DNA of 61,571 nucleotides from contig CAMDBI010000022.1 in NCBI GenBank assembly GCA_945889005.1, forward strand, positions 1 to 61,571, in the 5' to 3' direction. Every line of letters starts with the position of its first letter. Position 1 is the stretch's first letter. Positions 54,855-61,571 of this stretch are shown one piece after another. The stretch comes from Bacteroides fragilis (GTDB taxonomy: Bacteria; Bacteroidota; Bacteroidia; Bacteroidales; DTGW01). The notes under the pieces were generated by a model. The model worked only from the letters and a program-made list of their open reading frames with translations, was not told where the DNA came from and did no database searches. Made by a program: the position numbers and the translations under genes.

Positions 54855-55243
54855 TTTGCTTGTACTTTTCTGATGTAACAAACCACCGACCAAATTTCGT
54901 CTTTTGCCAATACATCTTTGAAAGGCTGCATATCGTTACCCCCTGTTGTAATCCACCAAAATAGCTCCCCGTCGGTACGACCCACGACAATTGGGTCGTT
55001 AAAACTTGCGACTTTGGTTTTTATTTCTTTGGCACCCGGTCCGAGTCCGTTGCCATTGTCGCCATGGCAGGTCCAACATACATTTTTATATACTTTTACA
55101 CCTTTTGCTATGCTTTTATTGTCGCAAGCAATCGGATTTTTAAGTTTTTTCACACTTTCTGGAAATTGTTTCCCGGCAGTTTGCGAGTAACTATCTAATT
55201 GAAATAAAATTACAGACACTAATAATAATAAAATATACTTCAT
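54851..55243 (-). CDS. Small periplasmic monohaem cytochrome c
   Basis: A 130-residue class I cytochrome c. Signal peptide to about residue 20, haem site CWTCH (56-60) followed by GDNGNGLGPGAKEI, and distal Met105 in GGNDMQPF. It is the first gene of the ACIII-like operon and a possible electron shuttle to or from ActA, the barrel lipoprotein or an oxidase. The ATG is only 17 nt from a terminator-like hairpin, with no space for a separate promoter. Confidence 0.93.
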   Translation of the reverse strand: MKYILLLLVSVILFQLDSYSQTAGKQFPESVKKLKNPIACDNKSIAKGVKVYKNVCWTCHGDNGNGLGPGAKEIKTKVASFNDPIVVGRTDGELFWWITTGGNDMQPFKDVLAKDEIWSVVCYIRKVQAK

Positions 55244-55252
55244 ATTATATAA

Positions 55253-55290
55253 AATAAAAAAAACCGGAATCCCAAATGGGATCCCGGTTT
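55253..55290 (-). terminator. Hairpin with T-run between the PhoX-like gene and the ACIII operon
   Basis: AAACCGGGATCCC and GGGATTCCGGTTT (one mismatch, loop ATTT region; 55261-55290) followed on the minus strand by TTTTT. It ends 17 nt before the cytochrome ATG, so it must either leak or regulate readthrough. Confidence 0.8.
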
Positions 55291-55307
55291 AAATATTAAG
55301 AAACAAA

Positions 55308-58300
55308 TTATTCAACAATCATTTTAAACACTTCGCCTTTGTCGTTCTTGATCAAATATACACCCGAAGCTAATTCGTAAATCGAAAGAGTAGATGTATT
55401 AGCGGCAGTTTTTACTAAATAACCATTTGCATTGTAAACAGCTAAATTGTATTTTCCATTGAAATTTATTACACCATTTGAAACAGGATTAGGGTATGCA
55501 ACAAATGAAATATTTTTATTTTTATTTACATCTGGAGCACCAATCTTGTGTGATGAAATTGATGTTTCTAATGATTTATGGAAACCGGTAAGAGCAACAG
55601 TTACTGCTTGACCACTTTTGTAAACTCCACTTCCGGCAGGATGTTGTACGTTTACAAGTATTGATTTTCCGTCGGGAGTTCCAACAGCACCAGTCAATTC
55701 AGCATCTTTTGGGCTAACCATAATACGAACAAGATCATCAATGGTAGGATTTGTTTTAGACATATCGAGCATGTATAATTCGCAAAGATTAACATAATGA
55801 TCTTTAGCTTGACGGCCATAAGTTTTACCATTCAAGTCTTCGCAAATAAGCATATAATCCTTACCATTTGTTGTGAATTTGCCCAAACCATCGGGGTTCG
55901 ATAAGTGATTGGCAGGATATTCGGCCAAAGGAACATCTTTAACAGCCGATTTGTCGGGACCACCTTCGAGGAATATGCTAACAGAATCTTTAGCAGGATC
56001 ATAAACCAAGATACGGCCATAGTAGTCGAAATATTCGGCACTTACACCAGTTCTTCCTGCCGCTTGTGCAGCAGCACGATTATTGTGGTGAGGAGCAACA
56101 ATTGCACCACGAGCAGCACCTTTTGCCAAATCTTTTCCGGCATCGTCTTTACCAGTTTCAGCAATATATACTTTTCCACCAATTTCGACACCCCATTCGA
56201 GACGTACAAACGAAGTGGCACCACGTTTCCAAGCACTGTCGGCAAGATAAACCATTTCTTTCACATTGTTGTTGTCCATTTTTATCCAATGGCCATAAGT
56301 ACCTTTTACATCGTTTTTGTATGCATAGAGCGAACCTTTTGTGAAATCGTCGGCTTTGTCGGCAACGAACTTGGTCAACATACCCGGAGTTCCATCTTCG
56401 AAAAGGAAAACAGTTTTGTTGTCGGGCATAATTACACCACCTTCGAACGACATACGACCCCAGTTGTATTGTTTGCGAATAGCTTTGCTAGTTTTTGGGT
56501 CAATTTCGACCATCCAACCAATGTTTTCGTATTTTTTGAGGGATTGGTTTTCGAATGCTGAAATACCAGTGGCTTCGTAATTAAGAATTCCACTTCCTAT
56601 TTTTACTTTATTGGCATCGCCAAACATAGTTGCTACAGAAGACGAAGATGTTGGAGGGTATTCTTCGGCAGTCCAGATACGACCATCGGGAGCTATAATT
56701 CCACCGCAGTTGTTCCATGTTTCACCAACTGTGTTTTTGAAATCGACATTAAATAATTTGCCGGTTGTGCCAAAAAGAGTTTGATTTACAAGCACTAAGC
56801 TATCGCCTTGAACTTTAACTTTGAACGAAGTCATACCTCCGCCGCCGCCCATTTCTTTGCTGGCTGCATTTGCTTCTTGGTTTACAGTAACCCAACCTAA
56901 ATCGGTTGTACCATTAACAGTGTCTTTGGTGAAACCAATAAAATCGTTACCTGCTTTCGATTTAACTTTTCCGCCGAAACCAAATGAACTATTGCTGTAT
57001 ATAACAGAATCTTTTCCACCAACAAATAACACTTGATATTTAAGTTGAGAAGGCACTTGAGGTTTTTCAAATTTAGCTTTAACGGTGTCCATCTTTAAAT
57101 CGAAAGTTTCGAAATCTTTAGCATTGAATCCGTTAATAGCAACTGTTACACCGGTTCCGTTGAAAGGTGAAGTAGTACTACCGGCATGTTGATTGTTTAC
57201 CAAAATTGTATTACCGTTTACACCTACTCCACCGGTAAGTTCAGCTCCTTTGGCACAGATCATTGCACGAATCATGGTATCCAAAGCCTGAGCGTTCGAA
57301 ATAGTTCCATCCATAATTTTCGATGCTAAAGTCATATCGAGTAAATACATTTCACATGGATTGAAGCCATATAATTCTTGTGGTACACGACCATAAGTTG
57401 TTCCATTCAAATCTTCTTGCAACAACATATATTTTTTACCATTCAATTCAGCTTTACCTAAACCATCGGGATTTGATAAGTGATTTCTTGGATATTTAAC
57501 AAAAGCAACATCTTTTGTATCTTTTGTTACATCGCCTATAAAGTTTGAATAACCACCTTCGAGGAATACACTTACAGAGTCTTTTGCAGGATCGTAGCAA
57601 AGAATGCGACCATAGTAGTCGGCATATACTTTTCCACCTGTTGTATCGGTAGCCGAAGCACGACCTTGAGCAATTGCACGAGCATTGTGATGAGGAGCTA
57701 CAATTGCACCGCGGTTTTTGCCACTTAACAAATCTTTTCCAGCATCGTCTTTTCCTGTTTCGGCAATATACACTTTACCATCTATCTCAACACCCCATTC
57801 CAAACGAACAAACGAAGTCGCATTGCGCTTGTATGCGCTGTCGGCCATCGAAATCATTTCTTTCAAGTTGTTGTTTTTCATTTCGATCCAGTGACCATTA
57901 ACGGCATCTTTCACATCGTTTTTGTAAACAAAAAGTTTACCCGATGTGAAGTCCCCAACTGTATTGGCAACAAACTTGGTTAACAAACCAGGAGTACCAT
58001 CTTCAAAATTAAACACTGTTTTGTTGTCGGGCATAATTACACCACCTTCGTAACTCATACGACCCCAGTTGAACTGTTTGCGAATGGCTTTCGATGTGCG
58101 TGGGTCGATTTCGACCATCCAACCAACGTTTTGGTGGCGTTCAATAACCTCACCGTTGAAAAGTGGAGTTACTGATGGAGTATGTTTAAACTGAACCATA
58201 TTATCGCCAACAACACCTTGTCCAACAACAACATCAGCAGTATCTGCAAAACCTAATGAAGCATTTTTTGATGCAGGATATTCTTCAGCAGTCCAGATAC

Positions 58301-59399
58301 GACCATTAGGGGCAATAATACCACCGCAATTGTTCCAGGTTTCACCTACTGTGTTAACGAAATCAACGTTAAAATAATTGCCACTGCGACCATCGGCAAG
58401 GGTTTGTTTTACTACTTTAAAAGTATCGGTATTGGCATCGCGTTCAACTTTGAATGTAGTTACATGACCGCCATCGCCCATTGTCGAACTTGCAGCATTC
58501 GATTCGAGGTTGATAGAAAGATAATATTCACCTAATTTGCTTCCGGGAGTTACACCCAAAAAGTCGTTTCCTGTTTTTGATTTATCCAAACCAACTGTTC
58601 CTGTTTTAGAGATATATCCGACAGAGTCTCTTCCGCCTACATACAGAACCTGGGTTTTGATTGGATTAGGAACTTGTATGGTATGATTATAAATAGCTGA
58701 ATCCCATTTGATATCGATTTTCGGACTGAAAGCCATACCTGTCCCAACTACAACACCTGGTTCGGTATAAGTAACAATCAATTGAGCAGCTTTTGTAGGC
58801 TCATCATCGGCCGATTCAACTTCACGTGTACCAGTTCCGGTAATGTAAAATGCCATTGCATTACCACCAACCCAGCCAGCTCTATTAACAAGCGACTGAA
58901 CAAGTAATTTGATGTCTGATGAGTTGTAAGTTGATCCAACAGTAGCAAAATCGGCAGATGGAATATTCCAGGCAACCGACTCTGTTAATTTAGGACGAGC
59001 AGAAAGAATTCCTGTACCTGTAGTTGCATAAGTAACAGGATTGTCACTATTTTCAGCATAAATGGTCAGGTTACATGGATCAGTCTTTTTTGTGTTGTCG
59101 AGTGTAAATTCGATGTAAGCACTTACAATTGTACTGCCCACAGGAATATTAATCCCAGCAAATCTTATTCCTACCATTTGGGGGGCAGAATTACCAGTAC
59201 TTTCAGAGCCTAACTCAAGGTCTGAGCTACCAAAATCACAAGCTCCAATTGTGTTTGTTTGAGTTTGACCTGCTTGTGCAGCAACATACTCTTCGAGATC
59301 GTCAGTAGCATTTGCTACCCTAACTTTTATGGTTTGTTGTGCTACCATTAAGATGGTGCTTAAAAACAAACCAATAAGAAATAGATAAACTTTCTTCAT
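55308..59399 (-). CDS. Giant secreted PhoX-like protein with two tandem domains and T9SS tail
   Basis: A 1363-residue exported protein. Signal peptide (about 1-20), then an N-terminal beta domain (about 23-210, DNRLRE/carbohydrate-binding-like), two PhoX/DUF839-type domains at about 245-770 and 785-1285, and a T9SS sorting tail with FVAYPNPVSNG near 1300, ending SGVYLIKNDKGEVFKMIVE. The two large domains are clear duplicates; both contain TWNNCGGIIAP(N/D)GRIWTAEEYP in pieces, GWMVEIDP(R/K)TSKAIRKQ and FVRLEWGVEI. PhoX enzymes are Ca/Fe phosphatases for phosphate esters, but metal ligands cannot be verified here. Expected at the cell surface. A promoter box TAAGTTTG is at 59434-59441. Confidence 0.88.
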   Translation of the reverse strand: MKKVYLFLIGLFLSTILMVAQQTIKVRVANATDDLEEYVAAQAGQTQTNTIGACDFGSSDLELGSESTGNSAPQMVGIRFAGINIPVGSTIVSAYIEFTLDNTKKTDPCNLTIYAENSDNPVTYATTGTGILSARPKLTESVAWNIPSADFATVGSTYNSSDIKLLVQSLVNRAGWVGGNAMAFYITGTGTREVESADDEPTKAAQLIVTYTEPGVVVGTGMAFSPKIDIKWDSAIYNHTIQVPNPIKTQVLYVGGRDSVGYISKTGTVGLDKSKTGNDFLGVTPGSKLGEYYLSINLESNAASSTMGDGGHVTTFKVERDANTDTFKVVKQTLADGRSGNYFNVDFVNTVGETWNNCGGIIAPNGRIWTAEEYPASKNASLGFADTADVVVGQGVVGDNMVQFKHTPSVTPLFNGEVIERHQNVGWMVEIDPRTSKAIRKQFNWGRMSYEGGVIMPDNKTVFNFEDGTPGLLTKFVANTVGDFTSGKLFVYKNDVKDAVNGHWIEMKNNNLKEMISMADSAYKRNATSFVRLEWGVEIDGKVYIAETGKDDAGKDLLSGKNRGAIVAPHHNARAIAQGRASATDTTGGKVYADYYGRILCYDPAKDSVSVFLEGGYSNFIGDVTKDTKDVAFVKYPRNHLSNPDGLGKAELNGKKYMLLQEDLNGTTYGRVPQELYGFNPCEMYLLDMTLASKIMDGTISNAQALDTMIRAMICAKGAELTGGVGVNGNTILVNNQHAGSTTSPFNGTGVTVAINGFNAKDFETFDLKMDTVKAKFEKPQVPSQLKYQVLFVGGKDSVIYSNSSFGFGGKVKSKAGNDFIGFTKDTVNGTTDLGWVTVNQEANAASKEMGGGGGMTSFKVKVQGDSLVLVNQTLFGTTGKLFNVDFKNTVGETWNNCGGIIAPDGRIWTAEEYPPTSSSSVATMFGDANKVKIGSGILNYEATGISAFENQSLKKYENIGWMVEIDPKTSKAIRKQYNWGRMSFEGGVIMPDNKTVFLFEDGTPGMLTKFVADKADDFTKGSLYAYKNDVKGTYGHWIKMDNNNVKEMVYLADSAWKRGATSFVRLEWGVEIGGKVYIAETGKDDAGKDLAKGAARGAIVAPHHNNRAAAQAAGRTGVSAEYFDYYGRILVYDPAKDSVSIFLEGGPDKSAVKDVPLAEYPANHLSNPDGLGKFTTNGKDYMLICEDLNGKTYGRQAKDHYVNLCELYMLDMSKTNPTIDDLVRIMVSPKDAELTGAVGTPDGKSILVNVQHPAGSGVYKSGQAVTVALTGFHKSLETSISSHKIGAPDVNKNKNISFVAYPNPVSNGVINFNGKYNLAVYNANGYLVKTAANTSTLSIYELASGVYLIKNDKGEVFKMIVE

Positions 59400-59433
59400 A
59401 AAATTTGGTTTTTGAATTATTAATTTGAAAAAC

Positions 59434-59441
59434 CAAACTTA
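59434..59441 (-). promoter_or_regulatory. Candidate -7 box for the PhoX-like gene (and perhaps the ACIII operon)
   Basis: Minus-strand TAAGTTTG matches TAnnTTTG exactly, 34 nt before the ATG at 59399. The upstream 59442-59600 stretch is AT-rich with no other recognised signal. Confidence 0.55.
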
Positions 59442-59605
59442 TACCTATCATATTATCCTAGCGTTAAAGCAATATTATTTTAGAGTTAAGAAAATGTTGT
59501 ATATATGAAATTTATATTAAGTTTGCTTATGTTATTATATTTATGATACTTAAAGATATTTTTATTTATCATAATATTATTATAGTATAAAATAAAAAAA
59601 ATATA

Positions 59606-59613
59606 TACTTTTG
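59606..59613 (+). promoter_or_regulatory. Promoter of the tRNA-Leu pair
   Basis: TACTTTTG matches TAnnTTTG exactly and ends 12 nt before the first tRNA base, the expected distance for a start a few nt before the tRNA. Confidence 0.65.
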
Positions 59614-59625
59614 CGAACCTTAAAA

Positions 59626-59709
59626 GCCCGGATGGTGAAATTGGTAGACACGCTAGTTTCAGGTACTAGTGACTGCAAGGTTGTGCAGGTTCGAGTCCTG
59701 TTCCGGGCA
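59626..59709 (+). tRNA. tRNA-Leu (CAG)
   Basis: An 84-nt class II tRNA. Acceptor stem GCCCGGA (59626-59632) pairs with TCCGGGC (59702-59708), discriminator A. Anticodon stem CTAGT/ACTAG encloses loop TTCAGGT with anticodon CAG (59660-59662). Long variable arm and GGTTCGAGTCC T-arm are present; CCA is not encoded. Confidence 0.95.
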
Positions 59710-59771
59710 CAAAATAATTGATAATTGATAATTGACAATTAAAAAAATAAATTTACAATATTAATATATAA

Positions 59772-59855
59772 GCCCAGGTGGTGAAATTGGTAGACATACT
59801 ACTTTGAGGGGGTAGCGCCGTCAAAAGCATACGAGTTCGAGTCTCGTCCTGGGCA
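59772..59855 (+). tRNA. tRNA-Leu (GAG)
   Basis: An 84-nt class II tRNA. Acceptor GCCCAGG (59772-59778) pairs with CCTGGGC (59848-59854), discriminator A. Anticodon loop TTGAGGG with GAG at 59806-59808. Long variable arm; CCA not encoded. Co-transcribed with the first tRNA; the 62-nt spacer contains an ATTGATAATTGACAATT repeat (59716-59740). Confidence 0.95.
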
Positions 59856-59869
59856 CAATTTCAAATATA

Positions 59870-59910
59870 ATAGCTTTGCAAATCAAGTATTTGCAAGGCT
59901 ATTTTTGTTT
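59870..59910 (+). terminator. Terminator after the tRNA-Leu pair
   Basis: A stem of about 14 pairs with one mismatch (59870-59883 with 59888-59902, arms ATAGCTTTGCAAAT and TATTTGCAAGGCTAT) followed by TTTTTGTTT. Confidence 0.85.
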
Positions 59911-59981
59911 CGGGGTACGAAAACACTTGAAAATTTCCTCTTATTCACAAGCTTCAAAGTCAAATTCTTTGACTTTGAAAA

Positions 59982-61286
59982 TTACTTCCGACAAGCTGAA
60001 AAAACATAATATAAAGGGATAAATGAAAGTTTATGTTCAGGAAGGTCGCCCAATTGAGCATTTGAGAAAACAAATGCTTTTTGAATATTGGGATAAGTTG
60101 AGAAAAGTAAATGTAAACTTTTAAGACTTCCAGCTGAACCACTTTTCACTTCAATAGGTATAATTCCATTTTCGGTTTCAATAATATAATCTGTTTCAGC
60201 ATTACTACTCTTAGCTTGTCGCGACCAATAAAATAGTTCATTATGCCCAGCAGCAATAAGTTCTTGTCCAACAAATTGTTCGGCCAAAGCACCTCTAAAC
60301 ATAGAAAGTAAATCGGAATGTTGATATTCTTTTGCTACATTCAGTCCACTTAGGTTTGAAAATAGACCAATATCGAGCATAATGGCTTTAAATATTTTAT
60401 CATTAACACTTGCCCCCAAAGGTATGCCAGTTGGATTTGTCGAATTTACTTTAGTCGTCAATCTTGCTGTTTCAAGTAAGTCAAATGCCTTTTTAATAGT
60501 TGGGTTCGTAAAACCTTCAGCTAAATGTGCATACTTTATTTGAGAACCAACTTGTTGGGCTAGAGATGACAAAACATTGTTGATACAACGCTTATCTGAG
60601 TGTGCAGCATATTTAGAAAAGTCCTGCCGAAAAGTATTTATTAAATCCGATTGGATATTAAAAACATCAGGCATGCTTTTATTTAAAGCATAACTATTAA
60701 CACATTCGGGCATACCCCCAATGAAAAAGTAATTTTTTAATTCGTCATTTAATAATTGATGAATATTATTAGAAAGTTTTTCGGGTTTTTTGATTACTAT
60801 TTCAGCAAGAAGCTCTTTGTTAGTTGCTAATAAAAATTCATAGAAATTCATTGGGTGCATATTGAGAAGTTGTACCCTTCCAACTGGAAAAGAGATTTCT
60901 TTTAATGAAAATTCGAGAAGTGAACCCGCAGCAATAATATGTAATTCAGGAAGTTGTTCGTAAAAATATCGTAATGCCAAAATTGCGTTTGGACATTCTT
61001 GAATCTCATCTATAAAGAGTAAGTCACGACCAACATGAATGCGCTTGTTTAATAAAATCTCAAGCACAGAAATAATTCTCGAAATTTCGAAATTTTTATC
61101 AAAAACAGAATGCCAATCAGGTTGCTTTTCAAGGTTAATAATATGGATATTTCCTTCAAAAAACTTATCACCAAATTCTTTAATGGAATATGACTTACCC
61201 ACTTGCCGAGCTCCTCTAACTATAAGAGGTTTTCGATTTATCGAAGATTTCCATTCAAATAATTCTTGATTAATAATTCGTTGCAT
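59982..61286 (-). CDS. AAA ATPase with C-terminal DUF4143 domain
   Basis: A 434-residue protein of the widespread AAA/DUF4143 type. Walker A is RGARQVGKSYSI near 24-35, Walker B LLFIDEIQECP near 88-98, and sensor region IIAAGSLLEFSL follows. The C-terminal DUF4143 domain (about 210-430) has the nuclease-like ETDYIIETENGIIPIEVKSG (acidic-IEVK), similar to PD-(D/E)XK sites. Function is not established; members spread by lateral transfer and often stand alone near tRNA genes, as here. A promoter TATATTTG lies at 61310-61317 and twin 17-bp repeats further upstream. Confidence 0.88.
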   Translation of the reverse strand: MQRIINQELFEWKSSINRKPLIVRGARQVGKSYSIKEFGDKFFEGNIHIINLEKQPDWHSVFDKNFEISRIISVLEILLNKRIHVGRDLLFIDEIQECPNAILALRYFYEQLPELHIIAAGSLLEFSLKEISFPVGRVQLLNMHPMNFYEFLLATNKELLAEIVIKKPEKLSNNIHQLLNDELKNYFFIGGMPECVNSYALNKSMPDVFNIQSDLINTFRQDFSKYAAHSDKRCINNVLSSLAQQVGSQIKYAHLAEGFTNPTIKKAFDLLETARLTTKVNSTNPTGIPLGASVNDKIFKAIMLDIGLFSNLSGLNVAKEYQHSDLLSMFRGALAEQFVGQELIAAGHNELFYWSRQAKSSNAETDYIIETENGIIPIEVKSGSAGSLKSLHLLFSTYPNIQKAFVFSNAQLGDLPEHKLSFIPLYYVFSACRK

Positions 61287-61309
61287 TTAATAATAGTATT
61301 TTATAAATA

Positions 61310-61317
61310 CAAATATA
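61310..61317 (-). promoter_or_regulatory. Candidate -7 box for the DUF4143 ATPase gene
   Basis: Minus-strand TATATTTG matches TAnnTTTG exactly, 24 nt before the ATG at 61286. Confidence 0.55.
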
Positions 61318-61334
61318 TTACATACATTTTAAAA

Positions 61335-61384
61335 ATACAAGGTTGTTTTTAAATAGATTGTATAATAATACAAGGTTGTTTTTA
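61335..61384. repeat. Two 17-bp direct repeats 33 bp apart upstream of the DUF4143 gene
   Basis: ATACAAGGTTGTTTTTA occurs exactly at 61335-61351 and 61368-61384. The first copy begins 18 bp upstream of the -7 box. The 33-bp period is close to three helical turns, suiting a repeated protein-binding site. Confidence 0.65.
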
Positions 61385-61477
61385 TATGAAAATATTATAA
61401 TTATCAAACATATTTGCAAATTTAATAATATATTATTTATCAATACTGTCCGGTTATTATTAACAGATTTCGCCCTT

Positions 61478-61494
61478 ACTTCGACTATGCTCAG
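61478..61494. repeat. REP-like core, copy 3 (inverted)
   Basis: ACTTCGACTATGCTCAG, the exact reverse complement of the 15430-15446 core. Confidence 0.75.
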
Positions 61495-61548
61495 CACAAG
61501 TCGGTCGAAATGACAATGCTTCAAGAATGATTGAGTTTGGAGGGGGTT

Positions 61549-61571
61549 GGTTTGCGGCTTTGCCGCAAACC
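61549..61571. repeat. Perfect inverted repeat at the right edge
   Basis: GGTTTGCGGC (61549-61558), TTT, then GCCGCAAACC (61562-61571): a perfect 10-bp stem with a 3-nt loop. The context beyond the window is unseen. Confidence 0.75.

Noticed and set aside
55905-56561. A 218-codon plus-strand frame opposite the PhoX-like gene
   Set aside because: Low-complexity translation, no start signal, and it is opposite a well-supported, conserved domain.

Overview
The window reads as chromosomal DNA of a member of the Bacteroidota, low in G+C by eye. The evidence is: three large secreted proteins ending in type IX secretion (T9SS) sorting tails; many promoters of the Bacteroidota form TAnnTTTG with almost no Shine-Dalgarno sequences; a SecA of about 1100 residues; the dapB-lepB-lepB-like, thrS-infC-rpmI-rplT and nrnA/ndk neighbourhoods; and an Alternative Complex III (ACIII) respiratory operon. 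No phage, plasmid or intact insertion sequence is visible. Species cannot be named from the sequence.

Layout. 0.1-5 kb: short-chain dehydrogenase, asparagine synthetase, a Wzx-like flippase behind FtsE. 5-15.2 kb: envelope genes (a large TPR protein paired with an outer-membrane barrel, a glycosyltransferase coupled to a thioredoxin-fold protein, a TPR protein with a flavin reductase), then a palindrome-rich spacer. 15.5-21.2 kb: FKBP lipoprotein, NrnA, Ndk, L19, Ffh, FolD. 21.3-22.3 kb: a toxin-antitoxin island with a truncated PIN gene, a complete VapC and a 47-residue antitoxin gene, one part of it bounded by two copies of a 27-bp T9SS-gene end. 22.4-37.6 kb: secreted papain-like protease, SecA, PAP2 phosphatase, PAS kinase with a cysteine cluster, amino-acid permease, secreted M1 peptidase, GalM, RF3, hemerythrin. 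37.6-45.8 kb: two signal-peptidase genes (one without the catalytic serine), DapB, L20-L35-IF3-ThrS, a polysaccharide deacetylase-like protein. 45.9-55.2 kb: a MITE-like element and the ACIII-like operon. 55.3-59.4 kb: a giant duplicated PhoX-like protein. 59.6-61.6 kb: two tRNA-Leu genes and a DUF4143 ATPase.

The most unusual locus is 46.0-55.2 kb on the minus strand. Seven genes, nearly all joined by 4-nt ATGA overlaps, encode a monohaem cytochrome, a DUF5777-like barrel, a lipoprotein carrying twelve CxC motifs plus a cytochrome domain, a six-haem ActA, ActB, an ActC-ActD fusion and an NrfD-like/ActE fusion whose last codons come from a MITE. No terminal-oxidase gene is adjacent. Taken together this suggests quinol oxidation in the inner membrane feeding electrons to a cell-envelope chain that includes the cysteine-rich lipoprotein; that chain is inference. 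The operon starts 17 nt after a terminator-like hairpin behind the PhoX-like gene, so it appears to be read through or controlled from there.

Several start codons were moved to fit promoters and neighbours: infC starts at AUA behind a rare strong Shine-Dalgarno, nrnA and the M1 peptidase gene appear to use TTG, and prfC starts just after its promoter box.
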